DNA of 43,653 bases, from the NCBI RefSeq assembly GCF_000225705.1, contig NZ_JH126467.1, forward strand, positions 139,440 through 183,092, in the 5' to 3' direction. Positions 34,373 to 43,469 of the stretch are shown one piece after another. The stretch's first letter is position 1. The number at the start of each line of letters is the position of its first letter. The position numbers and the translations under genes are program-made. The notes under the pieces were generated by a model. It was not told the DNA's origin. It saw only the letters and a program-made list of their open reading frames with translations, and did not search any database. This DNA is from Collinsella tanakaei YIT 12063. GTDB lineage: Bacteria > Actinomycetota > Coriobacteriia > Coriobacteriales > Coriobacteriaceae.

Positions 34373-34378
34373 TATAAT
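34373..34378 (+). promoter_or_regulatory. -10 element of nadE
   Basis: A consensus TATAAT 33 bp before the nadE start. The matching -35 is weak (TTCATT at 18 bp). Confidence 0.45.
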
Positions 34379-34410
34379 GAGTGGAGCTGATTATCTAGAT
34401 GGGAGCCATC

Positions 34411-36492
34411 ATGGACGAGTTGATCTTTGCAGGCGTGAGCGGGGCCGCGGGCGCCGGCGATGGTGACGGGTTCTTTCGCATAGCCGCGGCGACGCCCAAG
34501 ATTCGCGTGGCCGATGTCAAAGGCAACGCGAAGGCGGCTCTTGACGCTGTACGCGAGGCTGCGGCGGCGGGCGTGGGCGCGCTGGCGCTGCCCGAGCTGA
34601 ACCTTACCGGTTACACCGCGGGCGACCTGTTCCATGATCGGACGCTCTTGCAAGCGTGCGAGCGCGCACTGGCATGGTTGCTGGCCCAAACCCGTGACCT
34701 ACCCATCTTCTTCACCGTCGGCCTGCCCTGGGCTCAGGGCGAGAACGTCTACAACGTCGTGGCTGCGTGCTGCCGCGGCCGGCTGTTGGGCCTTACCGTC
34801 AAAAAGCATCTTCCCAACCACAGCGAGTTCTACGAGCGGCGCTGGTTTGCCCCCGCGCCGTTAAACGTCTCCTTTGTTCAGGTTCCTGCGGACATTGCCG
34901 GTGGACGTTGCGTGCCGTTTGGGTCCGGCATTGTGTATCGCTGCGCGGATGACGGGTGCTCGGGCGTGGTCATCGGTGTCGAGATCTGCGAGGACCTGTG
35001 GGTGCCCGAACCTCCGTCGACATCGATGGCGCTGGCGGGCGCGACCGTTATCTTGAATCCCAGCGCCTCGGACGAGGTCATCGGGAAGGCCGGTTACCGC
35101 CGCGATTTGGTGTGCGGTCAGAGCGCGCGCCTTTATTGCGCCTACGCGTACGCGGACGCAGGGGAGGGCGAGTCTACAACGGACCTTGTTTTTGCGGGCG
35201 ATAACATCATTGCCGAGAACGGCAGCCTTCTGGCCCGTAGCGAATTGTTTTCCACGGGGATGGTAGCCGCCGACGTCGATCTTGACCGATTGGCGGCGGA
35301 ACGCCGCTCCTCGTCCACATGGACGCGCCCGGTATTTGCGACCGGAGCGGTTCAGGAAGTCTCGTTCTCCTATGGCGCCGCGAGGCCTCGCTGTGATGAG
35401 CGTGCATGCGATGCCTCCGCGCCCGAGATCCATGAAGCGCCGTCGCTCTTGTATTCAGCGCTTGAAACCCTGCGAGTGGCGCCGCGTGCGCCGTTTGTTC
35501 CCGCGGACGACCGCGACTTGGCGCAGCGTTGCGAGACCATCCTCGACTTGCAGACGGTTGGCTTGGCCACGCGCCTGGCAAATACGCCTTCCCAAAACGC
35601 GGTCATAGGGCTTTCCGGCGGCCTTGACTCCACGCTTGCCTTGCTGGTGTGCGTGCGCGCCTTCGATAGACTGGGCCTTGCTCGCACCGGCATCATGGCC
35701 GTGTCCATGCCCGGCTTTGGCACCACGGGCCGCACAAAGTCCAATGCGCAGCGCCTGGCCGAGCAGCTGGGCGCGTCCTTCCGCGAGATTCCCATCGGTG
35801 AGGCCGTGCGCCTGCACTTCTCCGATATCGGCCATGATCCGGAGGTCCAAGACGTAACCTATGAGAACTCGCAGGCGCGAGAGCGCACTCAGATTCTGAT
35901 GGATTTGGCAAACGAGCTGGGCGGCTTTGTTATTGGTACGGGCGACCTCTCCGAGCTGGCGCTGGGCTGGGCCACTTACAACGCCGACCACATGAGCATG
36001 TACGGCGTCAATGCCAGCGTGCCAAAGACACTTGTTCGCCACCTGGTTCGCTACGCCGCCGACGTGTTTGGGGGAGAGATCGCCGAGGTGCTGCTTGACG
36101 TGCTCGACACGCCGGTATCGCCGGAGCTTTTGCCGCCCACGGGCGACGATGAGATCGCACAGCGCACCGAAGACCTTGTTGGCCCCTATGAACTACACGA
36201 CTTCTTCCTGTACCACATGCTGCGCTTTGGGTTTGCGCCGTCAAAGATCTTCCGTATGGCATGTCGCTCTTTTGAGGGCGTTTACAATCCAGCGACCATT
36301 CATGTATGGCTGCGCACGTTCTACCGCCGCTTCTTTGCCCAACAGTTCAAACGCAGCTGCCTGCCCGATGGTCCCAAGGTGGGCAGCGTGACGTTGTCGC
36401 CGCGCGGCGATTGGCGCATGCCCAGCGATGCCTCTTCACGGTTGTGGCTGGACGAGGTCGATGCCATAGACGTCGACGGTATCGAGCTGTAG
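34411..36492 (+). CDS. nadE: Glutamine-dependent NAD+ synthetase
   Basis: Final step of NAD synthesis: amidates nicotinic acid adenine dinucleotide with ATP, taking ammonia from glutamine. It has 693 residues, the large two-domain form. The N-terminal nitrilase-type amidase has the triad E62 (LPELNLTG), K131 (VKKHLPNHSEFYE) and C193 (GVEICEDLW). The C-terminal synthetase has the ATP loop LSGGLDSTLAL and the GTGDLSELALGW block. The ATG at 34411 is preferred to one four codons upstream because GGGAG lies 7 bp ahead of it. It converges with the RpiR regulator gene, 4 bp away. Confidence 0.95.
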   Translation: MDELIFAGVSGAAGAGDGDGFFRIAAATPKIRVADVKGNAKAALDAVREAAAAGVGALALPELNLTGYTAGDLFHDRTLLQACERALAWLLAQTRDLPIFFTVGLPWAQGENVYNVVAACCRGRLLGLTVKKHLPNHSEFYERRWFAPAPLNVSFVQVPADIAGGRCVPFGSGIVYRCADDGCSGVVIGVEICEDLWVPEPPSTSMALAGATVILNPSASDEVIGKAGYRRDLVCGQSARLYCAYAYADAGEGESTTDLVFAGDNIIAENGSLLARSELFSTGMVAADVDLDRLAAERRSSSTWTRPVFATGAVQEVSFSYGAARPRCDERACDASAPEIHEAPSLLYSALETLRVAPRAPFVPADDRDLAQRCETILDLQTVGLATRLANTPSQNAVIGLSGGLDSTLALLVCVRAFDRLGLARTGIMAVSMPGFGTTGRTKSNAQRLAEQLGASFREIPIGEAVRLHFSDIGHDPEVQDVTYENSQARERTQILMDLANELGGFVIGTGDLSELALGWATYNADHMSMYGVNASVPKTLVRHLVRYAADVFGGEIAEVLLDVLDTPVSPELLPPTGDDEIAQRTEDLVGPYELHDFFLYHMLRFGFAPSKIFRMACRSFEGVYNPATIHVWLRTFYRRFFAQQFKRSCLPDGPKVGSVTLSPRGDWRMPSDASSRLWLDEVDAIDVDGIEL

Positions 36493-36496
36493 GGAG

Positions 36497-37360
36497 CTAC
36501 TCCATCTCCTTATCCGGTTGGATAAGCTCTTCGTATCCGCTGATGGCGTCTCGTGCGTGCGGGATGACCGTCAGCAAGAAGCTGTAGATGACCTCGATGA
36601 TGAGGGTCGCGGATATTTTAGAAAACGTGAAGTCCACGGTGGTGAGCAGGGCTTCATAGTTGACTGCCCTAAGGACTATGTCTGACATGCGGGCGAGGGG
36701 AGAGGTGGCGTCGCCGGTGATGAGGATCGCCGTGGCGCCGCCTTGCTTCGCAGCATGAAGTATTTTTTCAAGTCGCTTGGACTTGCCTGAATTTGAGATG
36801 AGAAACAGCACGTCGCCCTTGCGCATGCTGAGCGCCAACGACGTAGAGCTTTCGGTGATGGTGGTGGCGACGCTGCGCAGGCCCAGCTGGCCAAATTTGA
36901 TAGCCGCGTCGATGGCGACGGCGTTGGTGTTGCCAACCGCCGCAAACAAGATCATGTCGGCACGGGCAAACAGGTCCACGACGCGCCTTAGGGTCTTCTC
37001 GTCCAAATAGTCGAGGGTCGATTCTATTTCGCGTATCTTCGCGTGCTTGATGTTGGCAATCGACTGCGGGACGTCGTCCAAAGAGACCTCGCGGGTAATC
37101 TGCGTGTTGCCGCCTTGAATTGCAAGGTCATGGGCTAGCGAGAATTGAAAGGCGCGGTAGTTTGCAAAGCCCAGTCGCCTGCAGAAACGCGATACCGACG
37201 CCTCGGAGGTGGAGCTTGCCGCAGATAGCTGCGCGCTGGTCATGCGGGGCGCTCTATCAGGGTTGGCAAGGATGAAATCAACGATACGTTGCTCACTGTC
37301 CAGAAAATCCCTGGTTGAGGTAATGAGCGCGAGCGCGCTTGGTTGGTCTGCAGTCGACAC
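36497..37360 (-). CDS. RpiR-family transcriptional regulator
   Basis: A 287-residue regulator with an N-terminal HTH_6 domain (LDSEQRIVDFILANPD, STSEASVSRFCRRLGFANYRAF) and a C-terminal SIS domain (ILFAAVGNTNAVA, VLFLISNSGKSKRLEKIL) that binds a phosphosugar. The GTG at 37360 is chosen because AAGGAGAGAATC precedes it; the frame extends 18 codons upstream without a site. It is divergent from fruA, so it probably controls the fructose PTS with fructose 1-phosphate or a related ester as signal; this is inferred from location. Confidence 0.9.
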   Translation of the reverse strand: MSTADQPSALALITSTRDFLDSEQRIVDFILANPDRAPRMTSAQLSAASSTSEASVSRFCRRLGFANYRAFQFSLAHDLAIQGGNTQITREVSLDDVPQSIANIKHAKIREIESTLDYLDEKTLRRVVDLFARADMILFAAVGNTNAVAIDAAIKFGQLGLRSVATTITESSTSLALSMRKGDVLFLISNSGKSKRLEKILHAAKQGGATAILITGDATSPLARMSDIVLRAVNYEALLTTVDFTFSKISATLIIEVIYSFLLTVIPHARDAISGYEELIQPDKEME

Positions 37361-37469
37361 GATTCTCTCCTTACAATCTCCCTGTCTACAGCATAGCCCC
37401 AAAGTGCAGCACAATTGCGAAGGAGTAATGAAGCAACCTTACATAACCGCTCGCAGGTGTAAAAAAGCC

Positions 37470-37495
37470 TTTCACGGATGATACACTACGTGAAA
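37470..37495. promoter_or_regulatory. Candidate operator between the RpiR gene and fruA
   Basis: TTTCACG (37470-37476) and CGTGAAA (37489-37495) are exact complements with a 12 bp spacer, in the 211 bp divergent gap. No strong promoter was assigned. Confidence 0.45.
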
Positions 37496-37571
37496 GAAAC
37501 CCATCAAATGTGCTCATGTAAAGTAGGGTTATTAGATGCACCGCCGGTGCATGGAAGTTAAGGGAGGGAAC

Positions 37572-39626
37572 ATGGCAGAGAAGTACGACATTATTGCTGC
37601 CACGGGCTGCCCAACGGGTATCGCCCACACCTTCATGGCGAAGGAGGCGCTTGAAAAAGCCGCGGCCGAGCGAGGGCTCACCATCAAGGTCGAGACCCAT
37701 GGCCAAGTCGGTATCGAGAACGCGCTGACCCCCGCCGAGATCGCCGCGGCTCGCGCCGTGGTGGTCGCCGCCGACAAAGACGTCAACGCCGAGCGCTTCG
37801 CCGGTAAGCCCATGGTTTCCGTGGGTGTTTCGCGCGCCATTTCGCAGGAGGCAGCGGGCAGGCTGATCGACGACGCCCTGGCCGCCAAGGCGGACCCCAA
37901 TGCCGTCGCCGCCGTTGCGCAAGAGGCTCTCAGCGCGGAGAAAGAGAGCTTCGGCCATCAGCTCTACAAGCACCTCATGAACGGCGTTTCCCACATGCTG
38001 GTGTTCGTCGTCGCCGGCGGCGTCCTTACCGCCGTCTCCTTCCTGTGGGGCATCACGTCTTTTGATTCCACCGCTTCGGATTACAACACGTTCGCCGCCA
38101 TGCTTAAGACCATCGGCGGTATCGCTATGAACCTTATGGTTCCCGTGCTGTCCGCTTATATCGCCGAGTCCATCGGAAAGCGTCCTGCTCTGGTTCCTGG
38201 TTTTGTCGCTGGTATGATCGCCATCCAGGGCCTGCCCGTTTCTGCTGAGACCGGTCTTATCGATGCCGGAGGTTCCGGCGTGGGCTTTGGTTTCCTGGGC
38301 GGAATCGTTGGCGGCTTTCTTTCCGGTTACGTCATTTTGCTGCTGGAGAAGATATTCGCTAAGCTGCCCGCTAACCTGAACGGTCTCAAGGCGATCTTCC
38401 TGTACCCGCTGTTCTCCACGCTCATTGTTGGCCTTGTGATGCTGGGCATCTCCGGCCCCATGGTCACCATCAACAACGGCATGATGGACTTCCTTCGCAG
38501 CCTGCAGCACGCCGGCGCTATTCCCCTGGGCATCGCCATTGGCTGCATGTGCGCGGTCGACATGGGTGGTCCGGTCAACAAGGCTGCCTATGTAACCGGC
38601 ACCATGCTGCTGGGTGTCGGCCTTGAGGCTGGCGTCGGCACGTCCGAGTACGCTGACGGCACCGCGTTCATGGCCGCCGTCTCCGCCGCCTGCATCGTTC
38701 CGCCGCTGGTTACCAGCTTCGCGGTTATCGCCGGCAAGAAATACTTCTCCCAGGAAGATCATGACGCCGGTATCGTCAACATCATCCTTGGCTGCACTCA
38801 CATCACCGAGGGCGCCATCCCGTTCATGACTAAGAACATCTGGCCCGTCATGCCCATCATGATGGTCTCCTCTGCCATCGCCTCCGTGCTCACCTTGCTG
38901 TTGGGCGTCCACGTCCCCGCTCCCCATGGTGGCTTCCTGGTGCTTCCCGTGGTTGACGGCGGCCTCCAGTGGGTTCTCGCCATTCTCGTCGGCACCGTTG
39001 TGGGCGGCATTCTGTTCACGGCATTCAAGAAGCACGAGTGGACTCGCGAGCAGGCTTCCATTTCCGCCGAGCCCGCCGCCCCTGCTTCTGTCGCCGAGCC
39101 CGTTTCCGCCGAGGTTGATTCGGTTAAGCCCCAGCAAGTCGACGAGACCAAGGCCGACGAGGCAGAAGTCGCCGGTGGATTCGTCAAGGCGTCCAACGTC
39201 TTCTGCGACCAGAAGGTCGATGACCGCGATGCCGCGCTGAAGTTCATTTCCGACAACGCCGTCGCCGCTGGCATCGCTGACGATGCCGATGCCCTTCTCG
39301 CCGCGTTCCTTAAGCGCGAGGCGGAGGGTACTACGGGTATGGTCGATGGCTTCGCGATTCCGCATGCCAAGACCGATGCCGTCAAGCAGGCTTCCGTCAT
39401 GGTCCTTAAGGCCCCCGAGGGCGTCCCCGGATGGGATACCATGGACGAGGCGCCCGTCACCTGCGCCATCGCCCTGCTTGTTCCCGAGGCCGAGGCTGGT
39501 ACTTCGCACCTGCAGATCCTCTCCAAGGTTGCCATGGCGCTCACGGACGATGATTTCCGCGCCGCCTGCAAGGACGCGACCGATCCCGCTGCGGTCGCTT
39601 CCCTTATCAACGAGCGCCTGGTCTAA
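37572..39626 (+). CDS. fruA: PTS fructose-specific EIIBCA fusion
   Basis: Transports fructose with phosphorylation to fructose 1-phosphate. It has 684 residues in the order EIIB-EIIC-EIIA. The EIIB cysteine is C13 in AATGCPTGIAHTF; EIIC spans roughly 130-490 with many membrane helices and MGGPVNKAAYVTG and HITEGAIPF; an Ala/Glu/Val-rich linker follows; EIIA at the C-terminus has its histidine in GFAIPHAKT. The ATG at 37572, behind AAGGGAGGG, is chosen over one 12 codons upstream. fruK follows after a hairpin. Codon use is strongly biased. Confidence 0.95.
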   Translation: MAEKYDIIAATGCPTGIAHTFMAKEALEKAAAERGLTIKVETHGQVGIENALTPAEIAAARAVVVAADKDVNAERFAGKPMVSVGVSRAISQEAAGRLIDDALAAKADPNAVAAVAQEALSAEKESFGHQLYKHLMNGVSHMLVFVVAGGVLTAVSFLWGITSFDSTASDYNTFAAMLKTIGGIAMNLMVPVLSAYIAESIGKRPALVPGFVAGMIAIQGLPVSAETGLIDAGGSGVGFGFLGGIVGGFLSGYVILLLEKIFAKLPANLNGLKAIFLYPLFSTLIVGLVMLGISGPMVTINNGMMDFLRSLQHAGAIPLGIAIGCMCAVDMGGPVNKAAYVTGTMLLGVGLEAGVGTSEYADGTAFMAAVSAACIVPPLVTSFAVIAGKKYFSQEDHDAGIVNIILGCTHITEGAIPFMTKNIWPVMPIMMVSSAIASVLTLLLGVHVPAPHGGFLVLPVVDGGLQWVLAILVGTVVGGILFTAFKKHEWTREQASISAEPAAPASVAEPVSAEVDSVKPQQVDETKADEAEVAGGFVKASNVFCDQKVDDRDAALKFISDNAVAAGIADDADALLAAFLKREAEGTTGMVDGFAIPHAKTDAVKQASVMVLKAPEGVPGWDTMDEAPVTCAIALLVPEAEAGTSHLQILSKVAMALTDDDFRAACKDATDPAAVASLINERLV

Positions 39627-39670
39627 GGCCTCGCCGCGGGCTCGCGTTAGAGCCGTCCGCTGACGTTTCG

Positions 39671-39707
39671 CCCGGACCGGTGGTTTCCATCGGTCCGGGT
39701 TCTCTTT
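39671..39707 (+). terminator. Hairpin between fruA and fruK
   Basis: Perfect 9 bp stem CCCGGACCG/CGGTCCGGG with an 11-nt loop, followed by TTCTCTTT. It may reduce read-through into fruK or stabilise the fruA message. Confidence 0.65.
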
Positions 39708-39735
39708 ATCACCTGTATGTGACGGGAGGACTCAC

Positions 39736-40668
39736 ATGATCTACACCCTCACGGCCAACCCCGCGATCGACTACAACGTTTCTTGCGACCACTTGGATGC
39801 CAACACGGTCACCCGTACCCGCGATGCGGTTTATTCGCCCAACGGCAAGGGCCTCAACGTGTCCTTTACGCTCGACCACTACAACGTGCCCACGACCATC
39901 TTGGGTTTCTTCGCCGGCTTCTCCGGCAGGTTTATTGTCGAGGGCGCGCGCGAGCGCGGTGTTGAGGTGAAGCCCGTTTGGACCGAGGGCATCACGCGCG
40001 TCAACGTCTTCCTTAATGCCGGCGAGGGCGTTGAATACAACATGGTTAATGCCGGCGCCGCTATCACGCCTGCAGACGAGGACGCCATGGTCGGCCTCAT
40101 CTCCTCGCTCGAGGACCTCGACTGCCTGGTCATCTCCGGCTCCCTGCCCCCTAATACCTCCAATGGTTTTTTGCGCCGTGTCCTTGAGACCGTTCGCGCC
40201 AAGGGCTCCCGCTTTGTTCTGGATATCTCAAGCACGCAGCTTGTCGATTTGCTTGAGCTCGAGCCCCTGCTTATCAAGCCCAACGACGACGAGCTTCGCG
40301 ATATCTTCGGCCTGGACGTGCAGCCTGGTGACGATGGTTCCGCCGTCTCCGCCCTAGCGGATCTGCACCGTCGCGGCGCCCAAAACGTACTGTTCACGCT
40401 GGGTGGCGCGGGCGCGTACTTTTCCAACGGCGAGCACGTGTGGTTCGCGCACAACACCCACAAGGTGAAGGTGCTCTCCACCGTTTGCGCCGGTGACTCC
40501 TCGCTCGCTGCGTTCCTTTCCATCTGGGGTTCCGAGCCCGACCGCGTGGAAGACGCCCTTAAGCGCTCCATGGCCACCGGTGCCAACGTGGTCGAGTGTC
40601 CCGGCCTGGGTGATTTTGCCCATGTGGACGAGTATCAGGGCTATATCGACGTGCGCCTGGTCAAGTAG
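39736..40668 (+). CDS. fruK: 1-phosphofructokinase
   Basis: PfkB-family kinase making fructose 1,6-bisphosphate from the fructose 1-phosphate produced by FruA. It has 310 residues. It begins IYTLTANPAIDY, has SPNGKGLNVS at the substrate site, VISGSLPP, KPNDDEL and the anion hole/catalytic segment STVCAGDSSLAAF, where the usual GAGDS reads CAGDS but the Asp is kept. GGGAGG precedes the ATG. Hexose 6-phosphate kinases of the same family (LacC type) are the alternative, but the fruA neighbour decides. Confidence 0.93.
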   Translation: MIYTLTANPAIDYNVSCDHLDANTVTRTRDAVYSPNGKGLNVSFTLDHYNVPTTILGFFAGFSGRFIVEGARERGVEVKPVWTEGITRVNVFLNAGEGVEYNMVNAGAAITPADEDAMVGLISSLEDLDCLVISGSLPPNTSNGFLRRVLETVRAKGSRFVLDISSTQLVDLLELEPLLIKPNDDELRDIFGLDVQPGDDGSAVSALADLHRRGAQNVLFTLGGAGAYFSNGEHVWFAHNTHKVKVLSTVCAGDSSLAAFLSIWGSEPDRVEDALKRSMATGANVVECPGLGDFAHVDEYQGYIDVRLVK

Positions 40669-40706
40669 TTCGCAAAGCATCGCGCGCCGCGATTGGTTTC
40701 CATATG

Positions 40707-40731
40707 GGCCGCCTTGCCAAGTGCGGCGGCC
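40707..40731. repeat. GC-rich hairpin after fruK
   Basis: GGCCGCC and GGCGGCC pair around an 11-nt loop. No T-run follows on the plus strand, so a terminator role is doubtful. Confidence 0.35.
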
Positions 40732-40804
40732 TACGCCTTGACGCAGGTGCATAATGGGGAGGATGTATAAATGTCGATATCCCATCATGAGAGGGGATGT
40801 TTCC

Positions 40805-41971
40805 ATGCAATTCTCTTCCAGGCTCGATCGTTTTGGTGACGAGGTGTTCGCTGCCCTCAATGCACGTAAGGTTGCTCTCGAGGAGGCGGGCCACACTATC
40901 TACAACCTATCCGTGGGAACACCCGATTTCGCTCCGTATGATCATGTCGTTGACGCGCTCATCGATGCTGCGCGCGATCCCCAGATGTGGAAGTACAGCC
41001 TGCGCGATCTGCCGGAGATGAAGCAGGCGGTGTGCGACTACTACAAACGTCGTTTTGACGTTGATGGGATCACGCAAGACATGGTCTGCTCGGTCAACGG
41101 TACCCAGGAGGGCGTGGGGCACTTTGCGCTCGCCTTGCTCGATCCGGGCGATGTTGTGCTGGTCCCCGATCCCTGTTACCCCGTCTTCGAGGCGGGCGCC
41201 AAGCTCGCCGGCGCCGAACTCTCGTATTATCCGCTTAATGCCGAGCACCATTTCTTGCCCTACGTCGCCGGCATCGATCCGGCCGTTGCCGATCGCGCCA
41301 AGTACATGATCGTGTCGTTGCCCGCCAATCCGGTTGGTAGCGTGGGTACCCCGGAGCTATACGAGGAGATCATCGCATTCGCGCGCGAGCACGACCTTCT
41401 CATCGTCCACGACAACGCTTATTCCGATATCACCTACGATGGTCCGCGCGGAGGAAGCTTCCTTTCGTATCCCGGCGCGCTTCAGGTTGGAGTCGAGTTC
41501 TTCTCGCTTTCCAAGTCTTTCAACGTCACCGGCGCTCGCATTGGTTTTCTTGTGGGCCGAGCTGATGTTGTCGCCGCGTTCTCTAAGCTCCGCAGCCAGA
41601 TTGACTTTGGTATGTTCTTGCCGTTGCAGAAGGCCGCCATCGCTGCGTTAACAGGTCCTCTCGAGCAAGTTGAGGATCAACGCCTGGCATATCAGGAGCG
41701 TCGCGATGCGCTCTGCGCCGGTCTTGAGTCCTTGGGTTGGGAGCGTCCCAACGCGCATGGTTCCATGTTCATCTGGTGCAAGTTGCCGGGCGGTCGCACG
41801 GACTCCATGGCGTTCTGCGAGGAGCTTATGGACAAAGCGGGTGTCATAGTTACTCCGGGGGCCAGCTTTGGGCCTTCGGGCGAGGGGTACGTTCGTATGG
41901 CGCTGGTGCTTCCGCCCGACCGGATTGCGCTTGCTGTCCAGGCGATACGCGATGCTGGTATCGTTGGTTAA
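40805..41971 (+). CDS. Class I/II PLP aminotransferase
   Basis: A 388-residue fold-type I aminotransferase of the aspartate/LL-diaminopimelate aminotransferase-like group. Seen are NLSVGTPDF, NGTQEGVGHFA, PDPCYPVF, SLPANPVGSV, the PLP aspartate and tyrosine in VHDNAYSDITYDG, the PLP lysine K237 in FSLSKSFNVTGARIGF, and the carboxylate-binding arginine near GYVRMAL. The ATG at 40805 has GAGGGGATG ahead; an upstream in-frame ATG lacks a site. The amino donor and acceptor cannot be fixed; a link to the branched-chain pathway is possible but not shown. Confidence 0.85.
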   Translation: MQFSSRLDRFGDEVFAALNARKVALEEAGHTIYNLSVGTPDFAPYDHVVDALIDAARDPQMWKYSLRDLPEMKQAVCDYYKRRFDVDGITQDMVCSVNGTQEGVGHFALALLDPGDVVLVPDPCYPVFEAGAKLAGAELSYYPLNAEHHFLPYVAGIDPAVADRAKYMIVSLPANPVGSVGTPELYEEIIAFAREHDLLIVHDNAYSDITYDGPRGGSFLSYPGALQVGVEFFSLSKSFNVTGARIGFLVGRADVVAAFSKLRSQIDFGMFLPLQKAAIAALTGPLEQVEDQRLAYQERRDALCAGLESLGWERPNAHGSMFIWCKLPGGRTDSMAFCEELMDKAGVIVTPGASFGPSGEGYVRMALVLPPDRIALAVQAIRDAGIVG

Positions 41972-42020
41972 TGTCAGCTTCAAACATAAGATCTATTGTC
42001 AATAAAAAATCGGTGTACGG

Positions 42021-42051
42021 CACTGATAAACCAGTGTAAGCGCGTTAAAAT
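42021..42051 (+). promoter_or_regulatory. Candidate promoter and operator of ldh
   Basis: CTGATA (42023-42028) and TAAAAT (42046-42051) are 17 bp apart. The palindrome CACTG-N6-CAGTG (42021-42036) covers the -35 element. It is not the known Rex site pattern. Confidence 0.45.
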
Positions 42052-42140
42052 ATTCATTGTCTACTGTTGCAGGAATTCGCGGCTCGCTATCTCACAGTCT
42101 ATGCTTGCCTTAGTTTCTGCTTGAAGGGAAGGAATCTCCC

Positions 42141-43091
42141 ATGGTTAATGACAGGAAAGTCGCTATCGTCGGTTGCGGTTTCGTTGGTTCGTCCTCCGCG
42201 TTCGCGTTGATGCAGAGCGGTCTGTTCAGCGAGATGGTGCTCATCGACGTCGATCGCGATCGCGCTGAGGGCGAAGCCCTCGATATAAGCCACGGCGCCC
42301 CCTTCGCCAGCCCCATGAAGATCTATGCGGGCGACTATAAGGACGCTGCTGACGCCGCCATCATCGTAGTCACCGCCGGTGCCGCCCAAAAGCCCGGCGA
42401 GACCCGTTTGGATCTGGTGAACAAGAACGTCAACATTTTTAAGTCGATTATTCCGCAGATTCGCGAGGTCGGCTTCGAGGGCATCCTGCTCATCGTCTCC
42501 AACCCCGTCGACGTTCTCACCTATGCCGCCATCAAGATGAGCGGTCTGCCCGAGAGCCGCGTTATCGGTTCCGGCACCGTGCTCGACTCCGCTCGTCTTA
42601 AGGACGCCCTGGGCGCGCACCTTGGCGTCGACCCCCGCAACGTTCACGCCTATATCATCGGCGAGCATGGTGACTCTGAGCTCGCTGTTTGGTCCAGCGC
42701 CAACGTCTCCGGTGTGCCGCTGCATGATTTCTGCGAGATGCGCGGCCACTTCGATCACGAGGCTTCCGAGAAGCGCATCGCTGACGAGGTCAAGAACGCT
42801 GCGTACGAGATCATCAACAAGAAGCACGCAACCTACTACGGAATCGCCATGTCCGTGAAGCGCCTCTGCACCGCCATCATGCGCGACGAGAAGCACATTC
42901 TGCCCGTTTCGAGTCTGATGGTCGGCGAGTACGGTTTGGAGGATATCGCTATCTCCATGCCCACCATCGTTGGCCGCAACGGCGTCGAGTGCCGCGTGCC
43001 CGTCTCCTTGGACGAGGACGAGCTCGCCGAGCTGCATCGCTCGGCCTCCGCTTTGAAGGACGTTATCGACCAGGTCGACTTTAACGCGTAA
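42141..43091 (+). CDS. ldh: L-lactate dehydrogenase
   Basis: Reduces pyruvate to L-lactate with NADH, regenerating NAD+ in fermentation. It has 316 residues. NAD binding is GCGFVGSSS (11-19). Q83 in AGAAQKPGETR marks lactate rather than malate specificity; R89, R152 (VLDSARL) and H176 (IIGEHGDSE) complete the active site. GAAGG sites precede the ATG. Codon use is biased to highly expressed type. A single-gene unit with its own promoter candidate. Confidence 0.94.
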   Translation: MVNDRKVAIVGCGFVGSSSAFALMQSGLFSEMVLIDVDRDRAEGEALDISHGAPFASPMKIYAGDYKDAADAAIIVVTAGAAQKPGETRLDLVNKNVNIFKSIIPQIREVGFEGILLIVSNPVDVLTYAAIKMSGLPESRVIGSGTVLDSARLKDALGAHLGVDPRNVHAYIIGEHGDSELAVWSSANVSGVPLHDFCEMRGHFDHEASEKRIADEVKNAAYEIINKKHATYYGIAMSVKRLCTAIMRDEKHILPVSSLMVGEYGLEDIAISMPTIVGRNGVECRVPVSLDEDELAELHRSASALKDVIDQVDFNA

Positions 43092-43123
43092 ATCGTTTAG
43101 AACTGCATTAAAATGCCCTTGCA

Positions 43124-43157
43124 AGACTCCGTTGCGTTCGTGCGGCGGTCTCTTTTT
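43124..43157 (+). terminator. Terminator of ldh
   Basis: An imperfect stem beginning AGAC and closing with GGTCT is followed by TTTTTAA, 33 bp after the ldh stop. Confidence 0.5.
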
Positions 43158-43173
43158 AATATGAGTTGAACAT

Positions 43174-43229
43174 TGTCAAGTGGCAAAACGTCCCCGCCCC
43201 CCGGGGAGCTACCGCGGGGGGCGGGGACG
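43174..43229 (-). terminator. Very strong GC hairpin with adjoining TTGACA, possible IS110 right-end region
   Basis: CGTCCCCGCCCCCC (43189-43202) and its exact complement (43216-43229) form a 14 bp stem. On the minus strand GTTTTGCC follows, which fits a terminator for the transposase entering from the right. Just beyond lies TTGACA (43179-43174, minus). In circularised IS110-group elements a -35 box at the right end joins a -10 in the left end; whether this one does is unproven. Confidence 0.45.
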
Positions 43230-43469
43230 ACCTATCTTCACCCGGGGGACGCGCCGCTTGAGGGCGTGTCTGCTCGACGCACGTTCGGCACTCTAATATC
43301 CGCGGGTCGGAACCGCATTTCGTTGCTACGGCTGGGGGCCTCCGGCTTCATCGCAGTCTCGTGGCGGGCGTGGCGGTCCCCCGCTGCCCAGAAAAAGGAA
43401 CTGGAATGGCCTCCCAACGGCCTCGAGCGCGGCGCGCCCCGGGGTCGGACTCCTATCTCGCCGCGGGCG
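43230..43469. other. GC-rich stretch without a recognised gene, 3' flank of the IS110 transposase
   Basis: About 240 bp between the hairpin and the transposase stop. It probably holds the right end of the element and its junction with host DNA. No open frame with recognisable features was seen on either strand. Confidence 0.35.

Noticed and set aside
37386-39509. A 707-codon open frame opposite fruA
   Set aside because: Antisense shadow; the sense strand encodes a complete PTS EIIBCA.
42021-42036. Rex redox-repressor site before ldh
   Set aside because: CACTG-N6-CAGTG does not fit the TTGTGAA-N4-TTCACAA type; it is kept only as an unnamed palindrome.
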